From: Delphinapterus leucas
Lineage: Eukaryota > Chordata > Mammalia > Artiodactyla > Monodontidae
Direction of reading: 5' to 3'
Assembly (NCBI RefSeq): GCF_002288925.2
Contig: NW_022098076.1
Coordinates: forward strand, 86,126,964-86,190,963
DNA length: 64,000 nucleotides
Every line of letters starts with the position of its first letter. The stretch's first letter is position 1. Positions 34,822 to 47,424 of this stretch are shown piece after piece. Position numbers and translations under genes: made by a program. The notes beneath the pieces were generated by a model that saw only the letters and a program-made list of their open reading frames with translations, was not told the origin of the DNA and made no database searches.

Positions 34822-35440
34822 TGTTACTGAACTCAGGTTTGTCTGCTCATCGCTCAAGAATCCAATACTGAGAGACAAGTGTTGGTCAAAGGAAAGATAG
34901 CTTTATTGAGGAAGCCAGCTATCCTGTGGAGAAGGTGGACTCATGTCCCAAAGAACCAACTCCCTACTCCCCAGCTTGTGCTCAGAGATGGTAGAGGGAA
35001 AAGAGGAAGGGGCTATGTACTGGGGAGGGGGCAATCTTCTGTTTTCAGAGATGATCCTCTCCATCTCAAGGTTCCAAGTAGCCGTCAGGTCTCATTTCAG
35101 GTTGGAACATTATCTGAGCCATAAATCTTTGGTCAGCTAGTCCTGGCGAATAAGGAACAAGGGTGAAGCCTAGAGAACAACTAATCTTCAATCTCCATAT
35201 GCATCAACAGCTTTCTCCATCAGCAGCAAGCTAAGCTAAGTCAATGGTAAACTAGGGTAGAAGTCAGGCATCATAAGCCTAAGATCACGGCCGTATCACA
35301 ACTAAGAACTTGAGTCGGAACAGTGCTGAGTCCCTAGTTACAGTCTCACTACTTCAGTTACAGAGGCAGATTCAACTTCTCAAGATGAGCTTTTCTACCC
35401 AGACTCAACCTCCTCCTTCTGTTAGAATTCAGTCTTAACA
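34822..35440 (-). mobile_element. Solo LTR, minus orientation (about 620 bp)
   Basis: The plus-strand ends are TGTTACTG... and ...CTTAACA, a TGTTA/TAACA inverted pair as in LTRs. The minus strand carries 'cctcaataaagctatctttc' near the 3' end, which fits a poly(A) signal in R followed by U5. No matching target duplication is visible, so it is either old or one boundary is off by some bases. No retroviral genes are beside it. Confidence 0.6.
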
Positions 35441-35694
35441 TTAATTCAAAACCATTTAGGTAAGAAACCTATGCTTACTATTCCCTTGGGTAGTAGTAGC
35501 TTAGGCAAGATTTCTGTAAAATTACTGATAATAAGTTCAGGGAAAATGGAAGGAGAGCAGAGAGAAAAACTCCCTAGGAAGAGTCATTTTCTAGAAACCA
35601 TCCATTTTTCCAATAATAAAGAAATAAAACTAAAAGAGCAAAGACTTCTATTAGGTGTTTTTGTCACAGGATTTGGAAACTAGACATAAAATGT
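35441..35694. other. Intergenic, nothing recognised
   Basis: Short unique stretch between an LTR and an L1 tail. Confidence 0.4.
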
Positions 35695-35812
35695 GGGGTG
35701 GGGATGAACTGGGAGATTGGGATTGACATCCCAATATACACTAATATGTATAAAATAGATAACTAATAAGAACCTGCTGTATAAAAAAATAAAATAAAAT
35801 TCAAAAAAAACC
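35695..35812 (+). mobile_element. Short L1 3' tail fragment
   Basis: 'gggagattgggattgacatc', 'aatagataactaataagaac' and 'ctgctgta' are L1 3' UTR text, then an A-rich tail. The flanks 'acataaaatgt' on both sides suggest a target duplication of a strongly truncated insertion. Confidence 0.7.
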
Positions 35813-36029
35813 ACATAAAATGTTTTTCCAGCAGAAGTTATTACAAAAATTGGAAGACTTTTAATAATTAGAGCTTTCGAAGAATGGATTGAGAAGCAGG
35901 AGGGGTCAACAGGTGAAGAAGAGGATCCTGGTTGAGGACACTGGGAAACAGAGTTCGTGTTGAATAGGAGGAGGTGGGTAACACTGATGCCCCATCCTGA
36001 GCTTCCAGGAGTCCAGGGCTCACAAATAG

Positions 36030-36190
36030 AGCCCAGGGCTCGGAGTCTTAGTCTCCACCTACGGCTCTGCTACTTACCAGCTACCTGATCAAGTCCCTGG
36101 ACCTTTCTTGACTTCTTTTGTCATCTGAAACATGGGAAATCTGGACCAGATGATTGCTGAGAAATTTGCTAGCTCTAAATGATAGGATTC
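36030..36190 (+). repeat. MIR-family SINE relic
   Basis: 'ggctctgctacttaccagct', 'gtcccTggacctttcttgac' and 'catctgaaacatgggaaatc' follow the MIR order. Confidence 0.65.
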
Positions 36191-37142
36191 AGAGGGTTAC
36201 CAGATAGAGGCCAGCTCTACACACCTTCCGCATCCATTTAACAATGAAACTGGACCAACGCTGAGACGGTTGCCGTACTACAATCATAGAAATGTTTTAA
36301 GAGAGCAGCTAAACCAGGATGAAATGAATATATAAAAATGCTTGCACACCTGTTCAAAATTGACGTCACCCTAAAAGGGACTATGACCCCATCAGCCAGC
36401 TAATGACATCAAACTGTAACTACAAAGGTAACCAAACCCTTAAAAAAAAAAAAAAAAGAGTAACTCCTTTTTTTTTTGAGCTACAAGTGATTCACAGCAT
36501 GTTTTGTCACTGGCACACGGAGAAAAGAAATGCCTGTGAATATTTGAACACGGTTTTAAAATACTAAGCGCCTCCCCCAGGGAGTGGAAGTGGTACGTGG
36601 GTGTGTTTATCCGGAGTCATTCTCTCTCTGGGCACCGCCTGCACCTATTCACGACCTGCAGACACACGTTGGATGTCCTTTTAACAGGAGGAGGATCCCA
36701 CGTTACAGCAACCTCTTGTTTGCCTGGGCGGCTGCCTGGGTCCACTTGACAGATGAGTGGACAGTTAGGAGCTGATCTGACCAGGCCTGAGACCTACTGT
36801 CCTGGCTCTATAGGGACCTGAACAAAGGGGTTGCGGAAGGGGCCCTGCCCTCGATTTTTTCTACTTGAGCTCGACACATTTTTATTTCCCTTTTCTCAAT
36901 TTTCAGTAAGTCCCTAAGTGAGGGTATTTTTTTTTTTTTAAATCTGGTAGGAAAAATAGAGACGGTATTCATTTTCAAACTTAGATAATGCCAAGGTTCT
37001 GTTTTTTGTTTTAGTTTTAGTTTTTTAGGTCAAATACCTGAGAAGCCTTAATGGCTGTGATGGTGACCTTGGTAATACTTCAGTACCATTCAGGTAGAAG
37101 AGGCTGTTACTTTGTTTTCTGTGGCTGTGAGTTGATTTATTT

Positions 37143-37180
<38 letters not shown>

Positions 37181-37338
37181 TACAAACAGCTACCTTATTA
37201 TTTTCTTTCCTTTCAGGTAGAACTGGGACTCAAACAGTGTTGACCCAAGGGGAGAAAAACCAGGCTGGGCCCTCAATCACTTTTCTAACTTCTCCCTACA
37301 GGATTCATGGTATATTAGAATCTAATATAAACGCCTTT
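36191..37338. other. Intergenic; CA microsatellite
   Basis: Contains a (CA)n run at 37145-37174. No gene was recognised; the 196-codon frame that begins at 37051 runs through this microsatellite and a SINE. Confidence 0.45.
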
Positions 37339-37465
37339 GGGAATTCCCTGGTGGTCCAGTGGTTAGGATTCTGTGTTCTCACTGCTGAGGGCCCGGGTTC
37401 AATCCCTGGTCAGGGAACTAAGACCCTGCAAGCATGCTGCAGCCACAAACAAACAAACAAACAAA
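37339..37465 (+). mobile_element. Short tRNA-derived SINE
   Basis: 'gggaattccctggtggtcca', 'gggttcaatccctggtcagg', 'aactaagaccctgcaagc', then an (AAAC)n tail. Same short family as the copy at 32713. Flanking 'acgcctt' and 'atgcctt' may be the target duplication. Confidence 0.88.
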
Positions 37466-37611
37466 ATGCCTTCCTCTCCCATTCATATCTCGTATCTAGC
37501 AGAGAGGAGAGAAGGAAGTGGGATTTTTTTTTCTCTTTTTTGAGAAATTGGGAGAAAGTTGATTGGAAGTCCATGGAGCAGGAAAGAATAAGAAGTTACA
37601 GAACAAAAGTT

Positions 37612-37954
37612 GTTTCCCTTTTTTTAAATAAATTTATTTAATTTTATTTATTTTTGGCTGCATTGGGTCTCCATTGCTGCACGGGCTTCTCTCTAGTTGT
37701 GGAGAGCGGGGGCTGCTCTTTGTTGCAGTGCGCGGGCTGCTCATTGTGGTGGCTTCTCCTATTGCGGAGCACGGGCTCTAGGCGCACAGGCTTCAGTAGT
37801 TGCGGCTCACAGGCTCTAGAGCGCAGGCTCAGTAGTGGTGTCGCACGGGCTTAGTTGCTCCGCGGCACGTGGGATCTTCCCGGACCAGGGCTCGAACCCG
37901 TGTCCTCTGCACTGGCAGGCGGATTCTTAACCTCTGTGCCACCAGGGAAGCCCC
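37612..37954 (-). mobile_element. CHR SINE, long form, with 12-bp target duplication
   Basis: Minus-strand long CHR copy with head 'ggggcttccctggtggcaca' at 37954 and an (AAAT)n tail at the left. Flanks 'agaacaaaagtt' (37600-37611) and 'agaacgaaagtt' (37955-37966) match at 11 of 12 bases. Confidence 0.93.
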
Positions 37955-37966
37955 AGAACGAAAGTT

Positions 37967-38554
37967 TTATTGCAAACTTAATCTTACAAAACAGAAAGCG
38001 GCTCTGTTCAGTGGATGGTATGTAATACCTAAAAGCAAAAGCTCATCTCGGCAGCCACCGTTCTATTCCTCCCATCGCTGGTGTGTGTAAACAAGAAAAG
38101 CAAACTCATCTACCAAGTGGAATCCTAAATTAAGCTGAATTTATTAAATTGCTTCTTTGTTCTGGCAAAATGAAAAAATGCGTATTTGGAGGGTTTCTCT
38201 GTGGTTTCCACGGAAAGCTGAGAACCAGGCCCTAGAGGAAGGTGATTGTGTCAGCAAATCCAGCAAAACTCACGAGCCATTCTCTCCTGCCCTGTTGGGG
38301 ACTCCGCCCGCCTGGGTTGTGAGTGCTGTGTGACTTCTCAGGGACATGCCATAATTTCTTCCTCATCGTTTCCTGCTCCGTCTCCCTAGTTGACTTCCCA
38401 GCGGCTCGAATTTTTATCTCCCGTTATGTGGCAGTAAAACTATCCTTACAATCCCATAGAGTGTTTGCTCTGAATCACTGAGGCTTTGGCTACTGACATG
38501 CAAAAGCCCAGCTTTGGGTATTCAAAAAATAAAACAAAAAACAGACATAAGCGT

Positions 38555-38588
<34 letters not shown>

Positions 38589-38971
38589 CCCCTGCCAAAA
38601 AGCCTTGTGTTCTGTTTTTTAGGCGGGGTGTTTGCAATGAGAAGCTGCAATTATAAGACTGCTATCCATGATAGATGTTCTATTTAGAAACCCGGAAACC
38701 AGAAATTCTCTTTATTTTCTCCATGGCCTTCCTACCTAAGACTCAACATACACAGGAAGCTCTTGCTCATGCTGAGTGGCTGGGGAAGAAATGGGAAGGA
38801 AGGGATGGAAGGAGGGTTGAGGGCAAAACCTTGGTTTAACACCTTAGCATGATATCCTGTCCCTTTGGGCATTGAGAGAGCCTGTATACCCCTTCCTGTG
38901 GGAGGGGTCTTAATCGCCAGTGTGTCACCCGTCTGGAAAATAACAAGTATGTGATCTTGAGGAAGGTATGC
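37967..38971. other. Intergenic; CA microsatellite
   Basis: A (CA)n run at 38556-38586. No gene or other clear repeat was recognised. Confidence 0.45.
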
Positions 38972-38993
38972 CAACTCAATCATTTTTAAAAAT

Positions 38994-39111
38994 TTATTTA
39001 TTTTATTTATGGCCGCTCCCCTCAGCTTGCGGGATCCCTGACCAGGGATTGGACCTGAACCCTTGGCAGTGAAAGCACAGAGCCCTAACCACTGGACTGC
39101 CAGAGAATTCC
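38994..39111 (-). mobile_element. Short tRNA-derived SINE with 22-bp target duplication
   Basis: Minus-strand copy of the short family ('ccctgaccagggattggacc' and 'ccactggactgccagagaat' on the plus strand). The flanks 38972-38993 and 39112-39133 are identical over 22 bases (starting 'caactcaatcattttt'), unusually long for a LINE-driven insertion. Confidence 0.92.
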
Positions 39112-39133
39112 CAACTCAATCATTTTTAAAAAT

Positions 39134-41868
39134 AGAAGGTTGGTTTGCCTTCCTAACGACTCCCAGATCTGAGAATCTGCACATCTCTAGGTTTTGAAGA
39201 AGAATCTAACCAATGGCATTGGTTATTAGCATCTCAATCCTAGCCAATGCCACTGCCTGACCTGACACATGGTAACTAAACAAACCAACAGAAAATCCAC
39301 TAGAACTAAACACTAAGAAGGATTTTAAAGACCCAAGCATAGAATCAAAATATTTCCTGAGCCAGTTTAATACCTGGTGTTAATAAGTGACCAAAAGCAG
39401 CTTCAGAGTGTTTCCAAAATAGGTCGGTACTTTTCTTTTGGCAAATTCAACCTATGTAGGAAACAGTTACGTTATTTTGTTCAACTTAACTAGAAGACGA
39501 CCTATGTACCCTCTTAAATCAGTTAAGTTGATCTGAAAAGAAGGTCCAAGGATCACGACAGGTGTTAGAAGCTTAGAATTTGAGAGCAGGATATTAATCT
39601 CGTCTGCTCCCATGATTTCACAGGTAAGGAAACACTCAGCGAAAATTATCCGAGGTCAGATTCAAAAAAGAACCTCAGTTCTCGAAATGTAGAGCCCAGG
39701 CATCTTTCTAAAATACCATGGCAGATAAAAAGAAATCTTCATAACAAGATTTATAAATATCAGAAAAGGGTTTAATATTGCAATTTCACAGTATTTTATC
39801 GATAGTTACAAAACTCTGAATGGAAACAAAAAGCAGATTTGAGTTTAAAAAGTTTTTATCGTCAAAAAAAAAAAAAAAAAAGAAAAAGAAAACATAATTG
39901 ATAGAACCGGACCCTCTAAATGTATTGGCAATTGGAAAAAGTCAGTTTGTTGACTTTCCCTCTCTCCTGGGTTGTCTGCACTAACTGTATTTTGAAAGAA
40001 GTATTTCACAATTTTCTCCTTGTAATCCTCAAACTGATTTTAAAAAATTCGTTTGTTTTCAGAATGGACTTTTGCTTCTCCTTGTATCATATCCAGTCTG
40101 GCAATAGGAATACCAAGGTCATTTTTTCATTCATTTGTTCTAGCAATGCTTTTTTATTTTGATCAGCACTAATATTCCTTAATAATTCCTAGGTGATCCT
40201 AAATAGCCATGAAATCTGTTTCCTTCCTGAACAAACTCTGATTTTGTTTTGTTTCTACTGACCCACGTCAACTATTTACCGAAAAACACAATAGGACTGT
40301 GTCAACAGCACATTTCAGCACAGAATAAGGTGTATCTCTGGTTATAGACCTGGCTGTTACACTGCTCTTGGTGGTGGTGGTGTTGAGAGGTAGTTTTTCT
40401 AACTCAGCGAAATTCTAACCATCGATGGTCCTAGTTCTCCTTCTTTGGATTTATACAAATCCACATAATTTAGCACTTACCTGTGTACATAGTTGTTTTG
40501 GTTCCACGTTGCTTTCTACCTGGATCTTAAACTCCTTGAAGTCAAAGAGCACAGATTCCACAAACAATCTGACTGGCAGAGAGGGAACAACACAGGTGAC
40601 GAATTCCCCATTCATTCCTCTGTGCCTGTTTGAATGCCATCGAGGCCGGGCATCATGCCAGGCACCAGAGATAAGGCTAGAGTTTGGCATCTCCTGCAGA
40701 TGACAAAACAGGAGGACCGAACACATCGCACTGAAACATTTGCAGTATGCTTCACTGACCATGCACTCCTCATGAAAATCTCCATGTAAAGGAAAAACGA
40801 TTTTTTTAAAAAAACCTACTTTTTTTTCTTTTAATTCATCCACTTTGTGGTGAATGTCAGGTTGATCAGTAATTGATTAGATTCCCTGTCTCACCTCCGC
40901 CCACCCCCAGGGGTGTTGTGAGACGGGGCAAGGAAAATGGTACCTTGGAGAGAAAGACCACAAAAATCTCAGCTTCTTCCGTTTGTCAAAACACCATTTA
41001 ATGCTTTGGGAGGAAACTGATCCTGTATTCTTTCCATCACTCTGGAACATTACGTGTCAGAACAACGGGAGCAAAGGAATCTATGACAGCGCTGAACCGT
41101 CCATGGAGGAAAGGAAGCTTATTGGCCCACTCCATTAGCGCATAATGCAATGCTGAGAGACCAACTTCTTTTAAGTAATTCTAGAACGTTGAAAACACTG
41201 GCTTGAATCTTAACATCCTCTAACGTCGGTTAGAACTACTGGACTTTTCTCAATGAATTTAGTTAAGACTGTTTTTAAATTGGAAAAGCGACAATTGCCA
41301 TGACATTTTCTGAATTTAAAATTCTCTGAAAGTTATATTTGGTACAAGAGGATGTCCTTTTCCCAACACTGTAGAAGTTCTCACCTAAGGTGGATGTCAG
41401 AGCAGTAAGGATGAATTCCTCCTGATGGAAAGGAGAGGCACATTGTGTGTGTGTGTGTGCGTGGAGGGGGAGGACAGAATTGTGGCTTTTTCTGACTAAA
41501 TAATTTTTCCGTTCCTCTTCTTATCCCTAAGTTGCGCCCGCTCCTAAGTGCTGCAATATTTTGATTTGTTATTAACCATAATTACTGGCTGAATATAAAA
41601 CTTGGATCGCTTTCCAAAAGCTGCAACACATAATCACTGCTTCTCAGCTGGGGGGTAACACCCTGATATTTGCGATGCTGGAAAGCATTAGAGGGCGTTT
41701 CAAGTCGTCCCAATGACTAGAGAGTGAGTGCTGCTGACACTCAGAGCCAGAGAAGCCAGAAGCTCTGCGGGAAGAACTGTGCTAACCCAAATGCTACGAT
41801 GCCTTCGTGGAGAAACACCGGGAGACGTTGCAAAGACTCACACCCAAGATTGTATGAGTATTACCATT
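39134..41868. other. Intergenic, largely single-copy
   Basis: A MIR-like patch at about 39570-39700 ('ccatgatttcacaggtaagg'), a poly-A run near 39865 and a GT run near 41443-41460. No gene was recognised. The low repeat content over 2.7 kb is notable beside the crowded DNA to its left. Confidence 0.45.
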
Positions 41869-41883
41869 AAAACGTGACCTTAG

Positions 41884-42092
41884 GGCTTCCCTGGTGGCGC
41901 GGTGGTTGAGAGTCCGCCTGCCGATGCAGGGGACACGGGTTCGTGCCCGGTCCGGGAGGACGCCACATGCCGTGGAGCGCTGGGCCCGAGGGCCATGGCC
42001 GCTGAGCCTGCGCTCCGCAACGGGAGAGGCCACAGCAGTGAGAGGCCCGTGCACCGCAAAAAAAAAAAAAAAAAAAAGAAAACCAACAAAAA
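41884..42092 (+). mobile_element. CHR SINE, short young form, with 15-bp target duplication
   Basis: Short CHR copy with small internal deletions ('ggagcgctgggcccgag', 'gagcctgcgctccgcaacg') and an A-rich tail. Perfect duplication 'aaaacgtgaccttag' at 41869-41883 and 42093-42107. Confidence 0.95.
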
Positions 42093-42107
42093 AAAACGTG
42101 ACCTTAG

Positions 42108-43949
42108 AGATGACTGAATTGGTTTGACAAGTGCAGAGGATAAGGGCCAGCGAGGTTAGGGGTCATGACACTACCCAGGAAGAGGGGCCAGGGCCGGGTC
42201 AGGCCCGAATGTCCAGGCCTCTTCCTGCGCCAACACTTGTTCTTCCACAAAGCCCTTCACACAGCTCTGGGCGAGTTACCGGGATGCCTCGGTTCTAAGA
42301 GATGTTAAGTCCTATGGTACTAAGTGACGTCAGGATGCACTGTGGGAGTAGAGTGGGCTGACAGGATGGGTCTCAACGGAGGCCCAGATTCCCTTATTAA
42401 GAAGTGCACGCCAAATGGAGTGCATTGGACTTTCCATGGACCACTGTTAATTTTCTACGATCATTTCAAATAACCACTTTTTCATGTCAACTGCACACGT
42501 AGCATTAAACAGTGTAAACACGGACTTGACCCTTAAGCCATCTCGACTTGTGTCTTCTGCCCTCATATTCCTTAGCACAATTTTCTTAATAAAGTCTTAA
42601 TGTAGTGTCCCTAGTGAATGTTTCCATGTATCTTAGTCACAGAGAGGAAAATCTATCTCTGCAGCCTGAATTCCCAGGGAGAGTGCAATCATCCCGCGTG
42701 CCTGGGCCTTGAAGCCACAACAGGGTGTCTGAGGTACAGACACCTCTGGTGTCTGTCAAGGTTGCCTCAAGTCCCCAGGCAAACTCTTGCGGGTTGTGGG
42801 CCCTGCTCCCTGGCAGCTCTTCGCAAAGGCGGGACGGCACCGTTTCAGGCACCAGCACCGCCACTCTTCCTGTGCTTCTCGCGCAGAGTCGGGGGGCGGG
42901 TGGGGGGCGGGGAGAGTGACCAGACAACCTTGAGGTCACTAACCTGGCTGAGAACGAGGAATGGCACAGGCTTCAGCAAGCATGCCTGTTGTGAGAACTG
43001 TCATGAAATGCACCCCATCCCCCGAGCACTGGTCTCAAGAGGGTCTGAAGGGACACTTTTCTAGTGGAAACAACTGCCGCTGAGATTTAAAACCTCTGTA
43101 TAACTCAACGTGCCAATGTCAATTTGTAGAATTACATCAACCAAAACTGTGATGCTCCACGGCCCCACCCTGGAATTGGTGATACAGATGCTCTGGTGCT
43201 TACAGACTTCCCGTACAGGCCGGTCTGGTGGTAGGCTGGTATTGCACAGCACCCTCCACCTGTAATTTAGTCGTCTCACGGACCAAGAGATTCATCAAGA
43301 GAAAAATATGGTTATACCTAGGCAGTTACACCAAGACAGTACAGAAGAATACACATGAGTGCGTATATACGTGTGTTGTGCTGTGTACTTACGAACGTAT
43401 ATGAAATGTATACACTTCATTCACTTGTTCTCTTAAAAATAACAACAAAAAAACCCCTAAATTCAACCACCACTCTTAAAAAACAAACAAAAAACAGAAC
43501 GAGCAAACGAAACCCTCAGCTCCCTTGCTCTCCTAAATCAATCTGACTTCTCTTTTTCTGTTTCAGTGGGATAGGCTGATGATCCAGACCTTGGTCAAGG
43601 GCAGAGCAACCAGTCATGAAAGCCAAGAACAGTGACTTCAAGGGGTTCCAACCAGGAGGCTCTACTGTCTGTGCACAGAGGCAAGCGTCTCCCCACCCCA
43701 GGGGTCCCACTTCACCACTGCAGAGTAGCTTACAACGCAAGTGCCCATCTCTCTCCACCAACAAGCAAGTATTCGGGTCACCTCTCTGAATACATCTGGC
43801 TCCTATAACTTTCTCCAGTATCTGCCTCCCAAAAAGGCTAAGATTGCTGTGTCACTTACCACACTAGGAAGCTTTCCAAAGCCACCCATACAAGCATACC
43901 ACTCCTCAGAAGAACCCTCTGGTTGTGCATAATTTAATAAAACTGACCA
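42108..43949. other. Intergenic region downstream of TRIP12
   Basis: Between the last SINE and the inferred TRIP12 cleavage site. No gene or clear repeat was recognised. A GC-rich patch at 42780-42920 ('gggggcgggtggggggcggg') is too short for a CpG island. Confidence 0.45.
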
Positions 43950-43974
43950 TGTAGGATAATGCTGTTTATTAAAA

Positions 43975-43980
43975 ATATAT
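43975..43980 (-). terminator. TRIP12: Distal poly(A) signal AATAAA of TRIP12
   Basis: AATAAA on the minus strand, followed within about 40 bases by a T-rich 'ggtcagttttattaaatt'. Taken as the main distal cleavage signal. Confidence 0.55.
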
Positions 43981-46563
43981 TCAGGGAGAAGGAAGTCAGT
44001 GCATTTATGCAATTTTACATACACATCTGTAGTTTGAGGTTCCATTATTCCAACAGTTCATATAAATCACTGTTTCAGATAAGAGAAAAAAATGCTTTAC
44101 ACAGGAGATCAGCAATTGGTTATAGGTTTGGTAATATGAGTAGGCTTGTTGTAAAAATAAAACCACCTCTTCCATTATTAAAGAGTGTCTCCTTATGCAG
44201 AACAAGTCTTTAGAGTTAAGAACTTTTTCTTGCATAAGAATTAACTTGAAGTTCTTGGAAAACAGCCAATCCTCCATTTTCTATAAATATAAATGCTATA
44301 TTTTGTCTGGAATTTTTTTTCTTTTGAGGTAACAAAGGAAGCATTTTCAGTGATTTGTCACTAGGTTATCCCTTACTGGGTATGCCAACTACTGCAGCGT
44401 CAAACCTAAGACCCATACAAAAGCATTTCTCAGAGTAAGAAATACAGAGTATGACATTTTCAAACAATGTTCTCATTACAATAGGGAAAATAATGTGGGT
44501 CAAAAAAACAAAGCCCAAGATAAATGAATTAAAGGCTCGATCATCTTTGCTAATGAAGAATGAACAAGAGCATCCAGAATCCCCCCGGAAGGACTTGGTT
44601 TCTGAACGCACAGTTATGTCTTTCCCCAGCAAGTCTCCTTTTTCATCACATTCTTCCGTGGACTATCAGAAACATTCCCATCTCCTGAATTTACTGGCAG
44701 GAATCGGGAGCACAGCCTTAACGCCTGGGGAACTAAAGGAAAGACACACTCACAAGTCGCTGGCGATAATCCTTACTGCGGAAAATCAAGAGTTGAATCT
44801 AACTTCTTGGATGCAGAAGTTGGGGCTTTTTGTCCCTCGGCCTATGGCCTTTACGCACAGGATGCCCTGAAGAAGGGCAGGAAGTGACGTCAGCCAGCCA
44901 GCCGCACCTCTCCTTTTCATGTTATGTACCAAACTTGCAAGAATAGCCAAATGCAGGACAGACTTTAGAATACTCTCTTCTTTATGGAATATAAGGGAAA
45001 GACAGTTCTCGATCAGTACAAACACAGGGAACCAGAGCCGAAGCACAGGAAGAGAAAGAAAAGTCTGTATCCAATGAGAAGCTGTGTGAAAGGTTTCTTC
45101 TGCTGGGTTTGGCTAAGGCATCTAGAATTCTCTCCATGTCTGTTCCTGATGAGACTACCTAGCATTTACAATTCATTCACTTTTTTTGGGGGGGGGCTGG
45201 GAGGAGGGGAATACATTTAACCAACTCTTCCTTCTTAAATAGTGAGGACTATGTTTTCGTAAACAAAGCAGATCAAATCAGTAACTGTCTAAACGACAAC
45301 GCCATAGGCAGTGTTAGCTGTGACTAACATCTGACTGACTCCACCTCAGCAAACACTAAAAGACAACAAAATCTTAGCCACTATCCAGACTGTCTACGTG
45401 TGTAAAGCGTAGAGAGTAGTGCTTGTTGACAGGATTACTCAGCAAATAAATTTAAGGCATAACTGGAGGAACAGCAGATGAAGTCTATTTTTCCCTATGA
45501 TGTAATATTAAGGCCTCTGCCAAGAGAGATTGCTTTCAAGTGGGAAGTCTTCTTGCCCCTAATTAACCAAGCGTCCCAAAATTAAGGAGTAAGCTAAAGA
45601 CTGAAAGCTTTTAAACAGAGAACTACCGACTTTGAAACAATCAAGCTCCACAGTGCGATTCAAAACCATCCAATGTACTCACTCCTTAGACGCTGAAATC
45701 AATGAGGCCAAATCTGCCAGGGCCATGATGTGGATAAAATGTTAAATACAGAAGATATCTGAATATGATGTGTTACTTTGTTTATACATACGTCTAAATT
45801 TTAACGACAGAACCCTTTAAAAAATGAGGAACAAAAAGGTTATGTTCACGCAAAACTCTTTTTTGCGCTTAGTCTGTAAAAAGGTATCAGAACAATTTAA
45901 AACAAATTGGTTCATTCTTTAACACTAGATTCACTTGATTAAACTGCACAGGTCCTACGGTGTCAATGTTAGAACTGCAGAAACACAACTCCCTCCTCTG
46001 ATGTCAAAGGGAAGCAAGCTCACTCTCCAGAGCCTCTGCAAGGACCAGGGAGAGACACTCCAAGTTCCTCTCACAGCTCCGTCCCACCAAAGGGGGGGGG
46101 TGGGTCACTGCCCAGGTGCACTGAGACGAGGGGATGCTCCTATAAGGCCATTTAAGTGGAAACGACGAAGTAATCTAAATAAAATAAGCCACGGAGTTTC
46201 TTTTAAGTGGTGAAATAGGGGACAAAGGGGTTTTGACATCAATTAAATAAGACTTTAGAACAGTCAAACAAAAGAAAATTGATTTCTCAAAGTCCAATAA
46301 GAAAACAATTAGCTCATCTCTCATTTTCAGAAAGATGAATGATGGAAATTCTCTCAACAGGCTTAATTTTGAACCTTAGGAATGAAGGAAGGAGTCTCCT
46401 CTCATTCTCTTTCTACATTTTATGTTCTTCAGTTGCTATTCTAAATTCTTTGAATAGCGAAATCAGCCATGAGCTGTGATGGTCTGCCTGCATTGAGATA
46501 CATCTCTACAACTAAAAGTTATGCATACAGCACAGAACTATAAACAAAAAAGGTGAAGCAAAC

Positions 46564-46573
46564 TTTATTTATT
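46564..46573 (-). terminator. TRIP12: Proximal tandem poly(A) signal of TRIP12
   Basis: Two overlapping hexamers (AATAAATAAA on the minus strand), followed by a T/GT-rich 'ccttttttgtttatagttct'. Good signal and downstream element, so use at this site would give a 3' UTR of about 1.2 kb. Confidence 0.55.
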
Positions 46574-47418
46574 TTCAGGTAAAAACATGAACCTGATGAA
46601 TTATTGCAGATTTGAGAAATCAGCACAGAAAACAACTGGACAGAGCATTGCCTACAGGTGCTTTGATGTGTGTCGAGACAAAGGCTGAGCTGTTTGTCCC
46701 GCGTGAGCACTGGGAGGAGGGGGAGAGAAGAGCGGAACAGCGAGAGAAGACACCGAACAAAAACTTAAAACTAGAAAAAGGGGGGAAAACTTTTTCTTTA
46801 CTCCAACAGGGAATGAAAACTGCTAACTTTGCTTAAAACCGTATACATCAATTCAAAATGCTCTGGCCACAGAATAATAAATACTGGCCAGCCCAAGCTG
46901 CAGACTTTTTAACCTACACAAAAGAAACGAATGAGCTCTCCTTGCCTCCATCACAGAGGCGGTGGTTGCCAGAATCACCACGTAAACAGTCCTAGTGCGT
47001 CCCTGGTACAAGGCCAGTGATACCCTACAACTATAGTAAAGCTAAGCTATAAGAAAAGCCTACCTAGTTACAAAGGCTGAATTACATTGACAACGTATTT
47101 CAATTCCATGAATTCTAAATTGTATCTTAATTTGAGAGAGAACAGGGAACAACGAAAGCCCACGGCTGACGAAGATGTACCAACTGTGGGTTCTGTATAC
47201 AAAAAACCTGTGTGAGCGGCACAGACAGTACACGGATCAGGGCGGGGAAACTCAGGGGAAGTGAAAAGCACACAGAGCTCACCTACTAAACTGTATTTGT
47301 CAAATACATGGGAGCTTTAATTTCTGTACTTATGTACAAGAGTTGTCTTTGGAGGAAACAAAACTGCAGACTTAGCTAGATGGATACACACAGCCCAGAA
47401 TTAAACTGCACAGCGACA

Positions 47419-47424
47419 TTTATT
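47419..47424 (-). terminator. TRIP12: Possible early poly(A) signal of TRIP12
   Basis: AATAAA on the minus strand only about 320 bases after the stop codon. The following GT/T-rich element is weaker than at the other two sites. Confidence 0.35.

Noticed and set aside
37051..37641. 196-codon plus-strand frame
   Set aside because: It crosses a CA microsatellite and a SINE and has no protein likeness.
42780..42920. GC-rich patch as a second promoter or CpG island
   Set aside because: Too short and poor in CpG compared with the DNER island, and no gene starts nearby.
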